NCBI GenBank assembly: GCA_017404985.1 | Contig: JAFRBK010000039.1 | Location: 60,325 to 124,324, forward strand | Direction: 5' to 3' | Source: Clostridia bacterium | Lineage (GTDB): Bacteria; Bacillota; Clostridia; Christensenellales; Aristaeellaceae | Length of the DNA stretch: 64,000 bases | Shown: in pieces, positions 11,401-19,009 of the stretch | Layout: every line of letters begins with the position of its first letter | How positions within the stretch are numbered: position 1 is the first letter of the stretch | Notes under the pieces: generated by a model | The model's input: the letters and a program-made list of their open reading frames with translations, nothing else | What the model was told of the DNA's origin: nothing | The model's database searches: none | Made by a program: the position numbers and the translations under genes

Positions 11401-11606
11401 ATCCGAAGCTCGTGGAACTGAACGACGTGTTTAAGGCCGCAGGCGCCCGGCTGGAGCTGGAACTGCTGGAAAATGAATACCGGGACGGCGGATTTGATTC
11501 CGAAATGGAGTACGCCGAAGGGCTGTTTGACCCGAAGGAAATGGAGAAGTTCCACGACCTGTATATTCAAATTCTGGAGGACCTGGTCCATCAGAAAGAG
11601 CCCTGA
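5493..11606 (+). CDS. Nonribosomal peptide synthetase, A-T-C-A-T-C
   Basis: A 2037-residue two-module synthetase. A1 (about 10-490): YTSGSTGKPKG at 159, YRTGD at 374, but Ile206 replaces the usual A4 aspartate and FASSETF replaces the YGPTE motif. T1 (505-570): LGGTSL with Ser535 as phosphopantetheine site. C1 (588-1010): the HHxxxDG motif reads HLIFLDG, so the catalytic second His is Leu713. A2 (1020-1530): canonical YTSGTTGRPKG, Asp1237 in FSFDVSV, NVYGPTE, YHSGD. T2: LGGDSL with Ser1577. C2 (1628-2035): intact HHMLMDG at 1758. There is no thioesterase, reductase or epimerase, and no 4'-phosphopantetheinyl transferase in the window. It follows a MATE exporter by 12 bases and ends at a hairpin. 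The product cannot be predicted; a dipeptide or an amide released by the terminal C domain is one option. Confidence 0.93.
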   Translation: MLNELLKKTIIDVFLENVRLYPENPAVMDARGAYTYDRLNRRSALLARKILDAIGDGDRGNRRVAVLLPRSREYMTGMLAVIRAGCALVPLDSEYPTERIQAIQEDSEFRLFVTTAGLAEKTGGIPKLLIEEAIDEKEEKEAEIELNLSRPELEGLLVYTSGSTGKPKGVVHRQSVFCHYFALNKLANRPLPTEAIHLCMAGFTFIAALFDLTIPIMTGAQVYIADEKERQNMDLLWAIIQKRHVTSMFLPPKMFMVMRELYGRLPLRNVELGGEKASPKYADDGNLFEAFASSETFCMLFRQIHTGDQRELGKPAAGSRVYLIDDDGTLITEPGKLGEMCVASPWLANGYNKLPEDTAAKFTDCPFEPGQRMYRTGDYMAFDAEGNYYYHGRKDRMIKLRGFRVELGEIENVMRRKEGISELACITVKVNGGDKLCCYYAGEKMDSSVLKEHAASFLPYYMVPDYFVWMDALPRNERNKVNYLALKAMDPPTEEGDYAPPETETEKKVCEAFETALNLTRVSVTADFFALGGTSLSVAVLVAALTDVYAGLSFQDVVRHPTPRSLAAYILEAPEKERDLLKMDRDFYPLTKTQMGIYLEGLTGGNNATYTIPFLIRTDSSVTADSLAAAVKKVVAAHPSMKYMIRAGADGIPHMFMVPTAPVDITVTDGTEDGRLAFMEHFMPVVPMMDQLLFHFAVYRTPERCYLAVKTHLIFLDGTSVSLMIEELNKALAGEALQPEAFTIQQAAMREEQMMRDGSYETAKLYHTELFKAMDGIPSMAGDRDGALTPGVSENMRYEPHTLSAERVKAFCEKNQVTESSFFMGAMALLLSKYLNSSHVSFSTVYNGRAQAGMETTIGTLIKRIPVYGDLSRDLPVAEYLQNMGKQILSNMSHDIYSFDEVLKECPVNEEVEFIYQGNQFTDHPEAETALAEGDKWFIEHYHTGMVTGCFSIQFFSTDGWYNMTIEYRNERFSPEWVRRFAGYLFTIAEGLLTKETIGQIAMLTDEDREMLDKFNDTRVPTAFVPVHEQIHRHALKTPERMAVTAAGKTLTFRELDLLSGRIAAALKTFGVKAETLVGVLFDREVWAYAAEIGILKAGGAFVPFIPEYPDERIDFCMKDGQIPLLLTTAALKAGREGLNGGGYRIVTLEDIFGTASLDEIRAEDEEPVAEDAFAAAGAGSLAYCIYTSGTTGRPKGVMIEHGNIANYVLRNEKSVEIIHYAEPGRICLALASFSFDVSVVEEFVPLCNGNGVVIATEQEIHTPSDLAALIKKTGVTGITCTPTYLLSLLDIPETREAIKQLTFFDIGAEAFPAQLYGRLRELNPESVILNVYGPTEATMGCAAEVMTGSEEVTIGKPIANTVFQIADSFGNGLPVGIRGELVICGDQVGRGYINLPDKTAAAFFRWNGMRAYHSGDLAAWTPNGTVRLFGRVDNQIKLRGFRIELDEIEKVMSEYPGIKTVAAAVKKANGTEYLVGYYTARKEADPNALKQYMHGKLPDYMVPTVLMQVEAMPMTSSGKVDRRVLPMPDFSVLRAEYVAPANEAEVKICHAFAQALNLPENQVGALDDFFELGGDSLKAMSAMAEAELEGLTAADIFQKRTPRAIAAAVAERSGMGSLDEREEAARKVPHALTPLQLQMVDTQMFRPGSTMWSNTHFLVRFDPEEVNADRLCKAVNEALANHPALSSAIRFSDEGELVQQYVPGLLPEVKVREIMQETADALPDVLVLPFDRIFDSCLCRVGVFRSPKHTYLFMDVHHMLMDGASLGILLADITNAFYGRPLSRDYFYAMLEEEEKRIAAGSREQDHDWFRERYGDEVWCNMPPAQKGGNHINQAGREKRLQITAEQVKAAEDFWGVSHSVMAITAALITLNRTTGKQHVMINWIFNNRLAPESEGAVGMLIKNLPAAARMEEFSSVRELLQDVKSQVAEGIAHCTYDFMTENYRAYLDDCMEVNLQLGINGNELEVLHPKLVELNDVFKAAGARLELELLENEYRDGGFDSEMEYAEGLFDPKEMEKFHDLYIQILEDLVHQKEP

Positions 11607-11629
11607 ACTGCAGACAGAAGGAAAAATGA

Positions 11630-11680
11630 AGCGAACGAATGGAGATGGTCCGGGAACCATCTCCATTTGTTCGCTTTATC
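11630..11680 (+). terminator. Terminator-like hairpin after the NRPS
   Basis: A 20-bp stem with one mismatch: AGCGAACGAATGGAGATGGT pairs with the arm ending at 11675, around a six-base loop. An A-rich stretch precedes it and TTTAT follows. The U-tract is weak, but the stem is long, and it separates the NRPS from priA, which has its own promoter. Confidence 0.65.
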
Positions 11681-11798
11681 GCGCAATCCTCCGCTCCATC
11701 TTGCAGGCTGCCGCATCCATCAACAGCCAAAAACAGAAACTGGCCGGGGATACAGCCAATGCATACAGCCAATGCCACCAACCAATGATGACTTTTTC

Positions 11799-11827
11799 TT
11801 GTCAGGCCCCTTCAAAAAAGATATAAT
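11799..11827 (+). promoter_or_regulatory. Sigma-A type promoter for priA and the following genes
   Basis: TTGTCA (11799-11804) and TATAAT (11822-11827) are separated by exactly 17 bases. This is a near-consensus housekeeping promoter 39 bases before the priA ATG and probably drives the priA-def-fmt-rsmB-rlmN run. Confidence 0.8.
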
Positions 11828-11865
11828 AATACTGGTATTTTTTGCTCGGGAGGAAGGTGAAGGCC

Positions 11866-14106
11866 ATGTTCTGCCAGGTCGTGATCGATATCGTTCACCA
11901 GAATGTGGCAAAACCTTTCACTTACGCAGTCCCCGAGGGCATGCGCCTGGAACCCGGCCATCGGGTGGCTGTTCCCTTCGGCCCCGGGAAGAAAGAGGGC
12001 ATTGTGGTTTCCCTTCAGGAGGAGGCGCCGTCGGACCTTGCTCCCGAAAAGATCCGGGCCGTGATCACACCGCTGGAGGATTATGCCGCCATTCCCCCGG
12101 AACTGATGAGGCTGGCGCAGGACATGGCGGAGGAGGCGCACTGCCCGCTGGCGGAGACGCTGCGGCTGATGATCCCGGCCCAGATGAGGGGCGGACGCGT
12201 GCATGTCAAGACGGAGAAACGTGTCCGACTGACTGTTTCCCGGGAACAGGCAGAGGCTGAAATTGCCGCGGATAAGCGCGGCACAAAACGGTCCCGGCTG
12301 CTTTCACTCCTTCTGGATGGGAGCGAAATCCCGGTTTCCGAGCTGGCGAAACAGGTCAAAGATCCCCGGGAAGCAATGAAGAAACTGGAGGCAGAAGGCC
12401 TCATCAGCGTCTGTGAAGGTGAAGTCCTCCGCATCCCGGGATCGGAAAACATTGCGCCCGACCCGGACTTTCTCCTGACCCCGGGGCAGCAGGAAGCCCT
12501 GGAAGAAATCCTTCCGTCCCTGACCGGAAAACCGGGAAAATTTCTCCTTCACGGGGTGACCGGGAGCGGAAAAACCGAAGTATTCATGGCAGCTGTCCGC
12601 AGGACGCTGGCGATCGGGAAAAGCGCGATTATTCTTGTGCCGGAGATTGCGCTGACGCCGCAGATGGTCGCCTGGTTCCGAAACCGGTTCGGCCCCGTGG
12701 CCGCCGTGATCCATTCCAGGCTGAGCGCGGGAGAACGCTATGACGAATGGCGGAGAATCCGCAGAGGGGACGCACGGGTCGTGATCGGCGCCAGAAGCGC
12801 TGTTTTCTCCCCGGTGAACAAACTGGGGCTGATCGTGGTTGACGAGGAGCACGAGGGAAGCTATTACAGCGATCGCCATCCCCGGTACGACGCCAGGGAC
12901 ATCGCTTCCGACCGCTGCAGCCATGAATCAGCCACCCTGCTTCTGGCCAGCGCGACGCCCAGCATCCTCAGCTTTGCCCGGGCGAGAAGAGGGGACTATG
13001 TTCTGCTCGAAATGCCCGACCGGGTGAACCACCGCGCCCTGCCGGAGGTAAAACTCGTGGATATGCGGGAGGAACTGGAAAACGGCAACCGCTCCATTTT
13101 CAGCCGGGCTCTGACCGCATCGATGAGGGAATGCCTGCGCAGGGGAGAGCAGGCGATGCTGCTGATCAACCGCAGGGGATACCATTCCTTCGTATCCTGC
13201 CGGAGCTGCGGCGCCGTGATCCGATGCCCGCACTGCGATATCAGCCTGACGTATCATTCCGACCGGCCCGGAGGCCTGCTGAAGTGCCATTACTGCGGTT
13301 TTCAGTCCGCGACGCCGGATACCTGCCCGGCCTGCGGAAGCCGGTATATCCGCTTTTTCGGAACCGGAAGCCAGCAGGTGGAAGCGGAAATTCATAAACT
13401 GTTTCCGGAAACGTCCACGATCCGGATGGATGCGGATACCACCACCGGAAAGGATGACCACAGAAAGATCCTGGAAACTTTCCGAAGCGGGAAAGCCCGT
13501 GTGCTGGTCGGCACGCAGATGATCGCCAAGGGCCTGGATTTTCCGCAGGTAACCCTGGTTGGGATCATCGCGGCGGACATGTCCCTGAACCTGCCTGACT
13601 ACAGAAGCAGGGAAAGGACGTTTCAGCTGCTGACGCAGGCGGCCGGAAGAGCCGGGCGGGGAACCATGCCGGGCGAGGTGATTATCCAGACCTACAAGCC
13701 GGAGGACCCGGTGCTGCAGTATGCGGCGAGGCAGGATTTCCGGGCGTTCTTTGAGGATGAGTTCCGACGCAGGAGAAACGGCCTCTATCCGCCGTTCACG
13801 ATTATGGCCAGGATCCTGGCGGAAAGCGATCGGGAGGAAGAGGCGGAACAGATTTCCCTGAAACTGGAAAAAGCCGTTCAGGAGCTGCTTGAGAAAGAGA
13901 CCGGATGGAAACGGAAAACGCTGCTGATGAAGCGGGATATTCCCCCCGTAAAGATGCTTCGCGGCCGGTACCGGCGCCAGATCCTGATGAAGCTGCTGGT
14001 CGGACCGGAAACGGACGCGCTGCTGGCAGCGCTGACAGACCTTTGCAAGGATCATTTCACGGAAACCGAAGCCTGGCTGGAAGTCAATCCGGCCAATATG
14101 ATGTGA
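11866..14106 (+). CDS. priA: Primosomal protein N' (replication restart helicase PriA)
   Basis: A 746-residue superfamily 2 DNA helicase that reloads the replisome at stalled forks. The N-terminal 3'-DNA-binding domain begins FCQVVIDIVHQNVAKPFTYAVP. Walker A is GVTGSGKTEVF and the helicase box is VVDEEHEGSYY. The zinc-binding insert has CRSCGAVIRCPHC and CHYCG...CPACG. Motifs V and VI include VLVGTQMIAKGLDFP and LTQAAGRAGRG. An upstream in-frame TTG (11842) is open, but GGGAGGAAGG sits just before this ATG, so the ATG start is preferred. def follows after 16 bases, an arrangement common in Bacillota. Confidence 0.96.
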   Translation: MFCQVVIDIVHQNVAKPFTYAVPEGMRLEPGHRVAVPFGPGKKEGIVVSLQEEAPSDLAPEKIRAVITPLEDYAAIPPELMRLAQDMAEEAHCPLAETLRLMIPAQMRGGRVHVKTEKRVRLTVSREQAEAEIAADKRGTKRSRLLSLLLDGSEIPVSELAKQVKDPREAMKKLEAEGLISVCEGEVLRIPGSENIAPDPDFLLTPGQQEALEEILPSLTGKPGKFLLHGVTGSGKTEVFMAAVRRTLAIGKSAIILVPEIALTPQMVAWFRNRFGPVAAVIHSRLSAGERYDEWRRIRRGDARVVIGARSAVFSPVNKLGLIVVDEEHEGSYYSDRHPRYDARDIASDRCSHESATLLLASATPSILSFARARRGDYVLLEMPDRVNHRALPEVKLVDMREELENGNRSIFSRALTASMRECLRRGEQAMLLINRRGYHSFVSCRSCGAVIRCPHCDISLTYHSDRPGGLLKCHYCGFQSATPDTCPACGSRYIRFFGTGSQQVEAEIHKLFPETSTIRMDADTTTGKDDHRKILETFRSGKARVLVGTQMIAKGLDFPQVTLVGIIAADMSLNLPDYRSRERTFQLLTQAAGRAGRGTMPGEVIIQTYKPEDPVLQYAARQDFRAFFEDEFRRRRNGLYPPFTIMARILAESDREEEAEQISLKLEKAVQELLEKETGWKRKTLLMKRDIPPVKMLRGRYRRQILMKLLVGPETDALLAALTDLCKDHFTETEAWLEVNPANMM

Positions 14107-14122
14107 GGAGAAATGACAGACC

Positions 14123-14623
14123 ATGGGAACCAGAAAAATAGTGACACTCGGAGACGATACGCTGCGGAAACACTGCAAACCCCAGGAGAAATTTGACCGC
14201 AGGCTGGAAACCCTTCTGAAAGATATGGCAGATACAATGTACAAAGCGGAAGGCGTCGGCCTGGCCGGGCCCCAGGTCGGAATTCTGCGGCGCGTGGCTG
14301 TCATCGACGTTACGGAGGACCACAGCGGGCTTCTGGAGCTGATTAATGCGGAAATCGTCTGGAAGGAAGGCGAGCAAACCGGTCGGGAAGGGTGCCTGAG
14401 CGTTCCCGGACGGCAGGGGGTCGTCCGCCGCCCGATGAAGGTGAAAGTCCGGTACCAGGACCGCACCGGCGCCTGGCGGGAAAAGATTGCTGAGGGATTT
14501 GAAGCGCGGGCAGTCTGCCATGAACTGGACCATCTGGACGGAACGCTGTATATCGACAAAATGGACCGCGAACTGACGGAAGAGGAAATCCAGGGGCATA
14601 TTCCGGAGGATGACCAGCCATGA
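14123..14623 (+). CDS. def: Peptide deformylase
   Basis: A metalloenzyme of 166 residues that removes the formyl group from new protein N-termini. All three signature motifs are present: GVGLAGPQVG (about 45-54), EGCLSVPG (the Cys metal ligand), and CHELDHLDG (the HExxH metal site). It overlaps fmt by four bases (ATGA). Fmt adds the formyl group that this enzyme later removes, so the pairing fits function. AGGAGAAATG lies upstream of the chosen ATG. Confidence 0.97.
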   Translation: MGTRKIVTLGDDTLRKHCKPQEKFDRRLETLLKDMADTMYKAEGVGLAGPQVGILRRVAVIDVTEDHSGLLELINAEIVWKEGEQTGREGCLSVPGRQGVVRRPMKVKVRYQDRTGAWREKIAEGFEARAVCHELDHLDGTLYIDKMDRELTEEEIQGHIPEDDQP

Positions 14624-15555
14624 GAATTGTTTTTATGGGAACGCCGGAATTCGCGGTTCCCTCCCTGGAAGCCTTGATCCGGAACGGATATGAAATCGCC
14701 GGGGTTTTTACGCAGCCGGACCGCCCGAAGGGACGGGGCAACAAACTGGCGGCGAGCCCGGTCAAGGAAGCGGCCGTCAAAGCCGGGATTCCCGTGTATC
14801 AGCCTGAACGCATCCGCAAAGACGGAATTGATTCCCTGAAGGCGTTAAAACCCGATTTGTGCGTGACCGCTGCCTTCGGCCAGATTCTGAGCCAGGAAGT
14901 GCTGGACATTCCCCCGATGGGAAATATCAATGTTCATGCGTCGCTGCTGCCGAGGCACCGGGGCGCCGCGCCCATTGCCCATATGATCATGGAAGGAGAC
15001 AGCGAAGCCGGCGTCACCACCATGATGATGGATGCCGGCATTGATACCGGGGATATCCTGCTGCAGGAAAAAACGGCGATCGGGGAAACGGAAACCTGCG
15101 GGGAGCTGACCGCGCGGCTGAGCACCATCGGAGCGGATTTGCTGCTTCGTACGCTGAAACAGATGGCGGAGGGGACCCTGAAACGGATTCCGCAGGACCA
15201 CAGCCGGATGACCTATGATCCGATGCTGAGGAAAGAGATGGGCGTCATCGATTTCAGGAAGGAAGCCCGCCTGGTCAGAGGGCAGATTAACGGCCTGAAT
15301 CCCTGGCCCTGCGCGTCGGTCTTGTTTGACGGCCAGCGGATCAAACTGCTTCGGGCCGCCGCTGCCGAAGAAAGCGGAATTCCGGGAACCATGCTGTACG
15401 CGGATCCGAAAAAGGGCCTGGCCATCGCATGCGGCACGGGTTCAGTCCGGATTCTGGAGCTGCAGGCGCCCGGCGGAAAACCCATGCGCGCGGAAGATTA
15501 CCTGCGCGGACACGCAATACCTGCAGGCGCTGACCTGAACGAGGAGACCGTATGA
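14620..15555 (+). CDS. fmt: Methionyl-tRNA formyltransferase
   Basis: A 311-residue enzyme that formylates initiator Met-tRNA with 10-formyl-THF. It opens MRIVFMGTPEFAVPSLEAL. The active-site block is NVHASLLPRHRGAAP, followed by DAGIDTGDIL. The C-terminal OB-like domain contains NGLNPWPCASVL. The start overlaps the def stop and the stop overlaps the rsmB start by four bases each, so translation is probably coupled across the three genes. Confidence 0.97.
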   Translation: MRIVFMGTPEFAVPSLEALIRNGYEIAGVFTQPDRPKGRGNKLAASPVKEAAVKAGIPVYQPERIRKDGIDSLKALKPDLCVTAAFGQILSQEVLDIPPMGNINVHASLLPRHRGAAPIAHMIMEGDSEAGVTTMMMDAGIDTGDILLQEKTAIGETETCGELTARLSTIGADLLLRTLKQMAEGTLKRIPQDHSRMTYDPMLRKEMGVIDFRKEARLVRGQINGLNPWPCASVLFDGQRIKLLRAAAAEESGIPGTMLYADPKKGLAIACGTGSVRILELQAPGGKPMRAEDYLRGHAIPAGADLNEETV

Positions 15556-17057
15556 ACAAACCGGAAGCGAATCACCATCCAAACGGCGGATCCCGCCGGC
15601 CCGGCAACGGAAGCACCTCCTTCCGCCGGCCGGCCAATGACAGAAAACGTTTCAGCCGGCCTGAGCCATCTTTAAAGAGAACCGGGGAGAAGAAATCCGT
15701 CCCTCCGGTGACCGAAGGCATGCCCGCCCGGAGAATCGCCCTGGAGGTGATCCGGAAGGTGACGGAAGAAGGGGCTTATGCCTCCCTGGCCCTGGATGCT
15801 GCGCTGCGCGGATGCGGGCTGATCGCCGCCGACCGGCGGCTGGCATCGCGGCTGGCCTATGATACCTTGGACCATCTGATCTGGCTGGATTACGTGCTGT
15901 CCCAGGTAATGGCCCGGGAGGACACGGATATAAAACTGCGGAATATTCTCCGCCTCGGCGCCTGCCAGATTCTGCTGGAAGACCGGATTCCGGAGAGCGC
16001 AGCCACAAACACAAGCGTGGCGCTCTGTACGGAGCTCGGCATGAGCGGGCTGAAGGGCGTCTGCAACGGAATCCTGCGGAACATCGTCCGCAGGAAGGAT
16101 GAATTCGTTTTTCCGGATCCTGAACTGGAACCGGATAAAGCTGCGGCCCTCCGCCACAGCATTCCGGAATGGCTGTGGATGGAAATCAGGAACGATTACG
16201 GAGCAAATGCCGACGATGTGGCCGGATTCCGTCACAGGGAGGACGGATGGGTTCTCCGCCCGAATCTGACCCGGCTCACGGATGATGAATTCGAGGCCCT
16301 GCTGGAGAAAAAGGTCTGGCAGCACGAAAAGACGATCCTGCCGCACGCATGGCGGGTTCGCGGCGCCATGGATATCGGCGCGGACGCGGATTTTCTGGCG
16401 GGGAATTATTCCATCCAGACGCCCGGCAGCATGATGGCCTGCCTGGCCATGGATGCGAAGCGGGGCCAGACGATTCTGGACTGCTGTGCCGCGCCAGGCG
16501 GAAAGAGCTGCTATCTGGCGGAAATCATGGGCGGAACGGGCCGGGTGCAGGCCTGGGACCTGCATGAGCACCGGACTGCGCTGATCGCCGCACAGGCCAG
16601 GCGGCTTGGGCTGGAAAACATCCGGCCGATGACCCGGGACGCTTCGAAACCGCGGGAGGACCTGGCCGGAACCCTGGACGGGGTTTTGCTGGACGCGCCC
16701 TGTACCGGGACCGGCATGATGGCCGAAAAACCGGATATCAAACTGCGTGTGACCATGGAAAGCCTGCAGGAGCTGCAGAACCTGCAGGCGCTGCTGCTGG
16801 AAACCGTTTCGGAATACGTGCGGCCCGGAGGAACACTGGTGTACAGCACCTGCTCCCTGCTGAAAAAGGAGAATACGGAGCAGGTAAAGCGTTTCCTGAA
16901 GGCCCATCCGGATTTTGAAGCCGCCGGCCTGCCGGACACCATTCCGGAGGCTTACCGGCAGCATTCCGGAGGGGAAGAGGAACCCGGTCTCCAGCTGCTG
17001 CCCTGCAGGGACGGCACGGAGGGGTTCTATCTCTGCCGCATGACAAGAAAGGCATAA
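15552..17057 (+). CDS. rsmB: 16S rRNA (cytosine(967)-C5)-methyltransferase
   Basis: A 501-residue protein with a basic, low-complexity leader of about 55 residues, then a NusB-like RNA-binding domain (about 60-200) and a SAM methyltransferase domain. Motif I reads CCAAPGGKSCYLAE. The proline-cysteine motif IV is LLDAPCTGTGMM, and the catalytic cysteine is in VYSTCSLLKKENT. An RNA m5C methyltransferase with the NusB fusion is RsmB (Fmu/Sun). The leader (Arg/Pro/Asn-rich) is longer than in many homologues and may be unstructured. It overlaps fmt and is followed four bases later by rlmN. Confidence 0.93.
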   Translation: MNKPEANHHPNGGSRRPGNGSTSFRRPANDRKRFSRPEPSLKRTGEKKSVPPVTEGMPARRIALEVIRKVTEEGAYASLALDAALRGCGLIAADRRLASRLAYDTLDHLIWLDYVLSQVMAREDTDIKLRNILRLGACQILLEDRIPESAATNTSVALCTELGMSGLKGVCNGILRNIVRRKDEFVFPDPELEPDKAAALRHSIPEWLWMEIRNDYGANADDVAGFRHREDGWVLRPNLTRLTDDEFEALLEKKVWQHEKTILPHAWRVRGAMDIGADADFLAGNYSIQTPGSMMACLAMDAKRGQTILDCCAAPGGKSCYLAEIMGGTGRVQAWDLHEHRTALIAAQARRLGLENIRPMTRDASKPREDLAGTLDGVLLDAPCTGTGMMAEKPDIKLRVTMESLQELQNLQALLLETVSEYVRPGGTLVYSTCSLLKKENTEQVKRFLKAHPDFEAAGLPDTIPEAYRQHSGGEEEPGLQLLPCRDGTEGFYLCRMTRKA

Positions 17058-17061
17058 AGGC

Positions 17062-18129
17062 ATGACAGAATTGACCGGGATGTTCCGCGACGAACTGGCG
17101 TCATGGGTAAAGGAACAGGGATATCCTGCTTTCCGGGGCGCCCAGATTTTCAGGTGGATCCATCAGGGGCGGGATTTTGACGAGATGAGCAACCTTCCGC
17201 TGGCCATGCGTGAACAGCTGAAGGATAAGGCCGTGGCCCAGCCGGTTCAGATCCGCCTGCAGCGGGAAAGCAGCCTGGACGGAACGGTGAAATTCCTGTT
17301 CGCGCTCCGGGACGGTAACTGTGTGGAAGGCGTGTTGATGCAGTATAAATACGGCCTGACCCTATGCATCAGCACCCAGGTCGGCTGCCGTATGGGCTGC
17401 CGCTTCTGTGCTTCCACCCTGGAGGGGCTGGTCCGAAACCTGACTGCCGGGGAGATGCTGGGGGAAATCCTTGCTGCCAACCGCTGGCTGGAGGCATCGG
17501 GCCGTTCGGAAAGAATCAGCCATGTGGTGCTGATGGGAAGCGGAGAACCCCTGGACAATTATGATGAAGTCATCCGTTTTCTGAAACTGCTGAGGGAAGA
17601 GGACGGCGTCCGCATCGGGCTGAGAAATGTGAGCCTTTCCACATGCGGGCTGGTACCGAAAATCTATCAGCTGGCGGATGAAAACCTTCCGGTCACCCTA
17701 TGCATCTCGCTTCACGCGCCGAACGACGAGGCGCGGAAACGGACCATGCCGGTGGCGGAAGCGTATCGGATCGGGGACATTCTGAAGGCGTGCCGGTATA
17801 TGATTCAAAAAACCGGCAGAAGGATCATCTTCGAATATGCACTGTCTGAAGGGCAAAACGCTTCGGTGCAGGATGCGGCGGAACTGGCGAATCTTTTGCG
17901 GGGCATGCAGTGCCACGTGAACCTGATTCCCCTGAACCCTGTGCCGGAGAGGGGAATGAAGGGCGTTGACGAGGAGACGGTGGCCCGTTTTATGCAGGTG
18001 CTGGAAAATCACCATGTTTCTGTAACCAGGCGCCGTGAAATGGGAGACGACATCGAAGGCGCCTGCGGGCAGCTTCGGAGAAAAACGATCAACAATGCTA
18101 CAGGAGAGTTGACAAATGCGGAAGTTTAA
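17062..18129 (+). CDS. rlmN: Dual-specificity 23S rRNA/tRNA adenine-C2 methyltransferase
   Basis: A 355-residue radical SAM enzyme that methylates C2 of A2503 in 23S rRNA and A37 in some tRNAs. The 4Fe-4S motif is CRMGCRFC (CxxxCxxC). MGSGEPLDNYDEV is the SAM-binding block. The C-terminal GACGQL contains the cysteine that forms the covalent RNA adduct. The length is normal. It overlaps the PP2C gene by 14 bases, continuing the tightly packed operon. Confidence 0.96.
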   Translation: MTELTGMFRDELASWVKEQGYPAFRGAQIFRWIHQGRDFDEMSNLPLAMREQLKDKAVAQPVQIRLQRESSLDGTVKFLFALRDGNCVEGVLMQYKYGLTLCISTQVGCRMGCRFCASTLEGLVRNLTAGEMLGEILAANRWLEASGRSERISHVVLMGSGEPLDNYDEVIRFLKLLREEDGVRIGLRNVSLSTCGLVPKIYQLADENLPVTLCISLHAPNDEARKRTMPVAEAYRIGDILKACRYMIQKTGRRIIFEYALSEGQNASVQDAAELANLLRGMQCHVNLIPLNPVPERGMKGVDEETVARFMQVLENHHVSVTRRREMGDDIEGACGQLRRKTINNATGELTNAEV

Positions 18130-19009
18130 GCTGAAAGGAACCGTAGCGCAGAAACTGATGGAATTCGAACAGGCGGATGCACGGGAAAAGGGCGCCCGCC
18201 CGGCCGGGGAACCGGCATCGGAATCCGTCTGCCCGGAAGCAAAACCGGACTGTTCCGGCCTGAAGGTTTCCTGGCGGACGGACACCGGAAAGATCAGAAA
18301 AAGCAACCAGGATGCTGTGATCCTCGCAGACGGGCTCTTTGGAATTGCGGACGGAATGGGCGGCCATAACGGCGGAGAAACGGCGTCCAGGGGCCTGCGC
18401 GACGGCCTGGTCCGGGAACTTCAGGGAAAACCTGCCTCCATGCAGGGCTTGGAGGAAGCGGTGCGCAAAGTCAATCTTGAGCTTTGGGAACAGCAGGAGG
18501 CGGACGCCTCTCTGACCGGCATGGGAACGACGCTGACGGCCATCTGGATGGCTGAGCGGGACATGCTGATTGCCCAGGTCGGGGACAGCCGGGCTTATCT
18601 GCTCCGGAACGGCGAAATGAAGCAGATGACTGAGGACCACAGCATGGTGGCCGACATGGTGCGGAGGGGAATCCTAACGGAAGACCAGGCTGCCTGCCAT
18701 CCGATGCGGAATTATATTACGCGTGCGATCGGTACTGAGGACACCATTGAAATTGACGGCTATACGGTTCGCAGGCAGCAGGGGGACAGATGGCTGATCT
18801 GTTCCGACGGCCTGTACGGACAGATGCCGAAGACCGTGCTGAATACCCTTTCCGCCATTGAGGATCCGGAGGAAGCGGCGGATGCCCTGCTGAACGAGGC
18901 CCTGACCAACGGCGGCCGCGACAATATCTCCCTGATTCTGATTGATGATCTGAATGAGACGGCTCCGGAAACCGAGGCCGATGAGGATCGCCGGGAGGAC
19001 GCCGAATGA
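18116..19009 (+). CDS. PP2C-type serine/threonine phosphatase (PrpC/Stp)
   Basis: A 297-residue protein that should dephosphorylate targets of the adjacent PASTA kinase. PP2C motifs are SWRTDTGKIRKSNQDAV, GIADGMGGHNGGE (metal-binding Asp), MGTTLTAIW, VGDSRAYLL, TRAIG, and GGRDNISLILI near the end. It carries an N-terminal extension of about 55 residues, and a short acidic tail follows the catalytic core. CAGGAGAG eight bases upstream fixes the start inside rlmN. It overlaps the kinase by four bases (ATGA), so phosphatase and kinase are translationally coupled. Confidence 0.93.
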   Translation: MRKFKLKGTVAQKLMEFEQADAREKGARPAGEPASESVCPEAKPDCSGLKVSWRTDTGKIRKSNQDAVILADGLFGIADGMGGHNGGETASRGLRDGLVRELQGKPASMQGLEEAVRKVNLELWEQQEADASLTGMGTTLTAIWMAERDMLIAQVGDSRAYLLRNGEMKQMTEDHSMVADMVRRGILTEDQAACHPMRNYITRAIGTEDTIEIDGYTVRRQQGDRWLICSDGLYGQMPKTVLNTLSAIEDPEEAADALLNEALTNGGRDNISLILIDDLNETAPETEADEDRREDAE

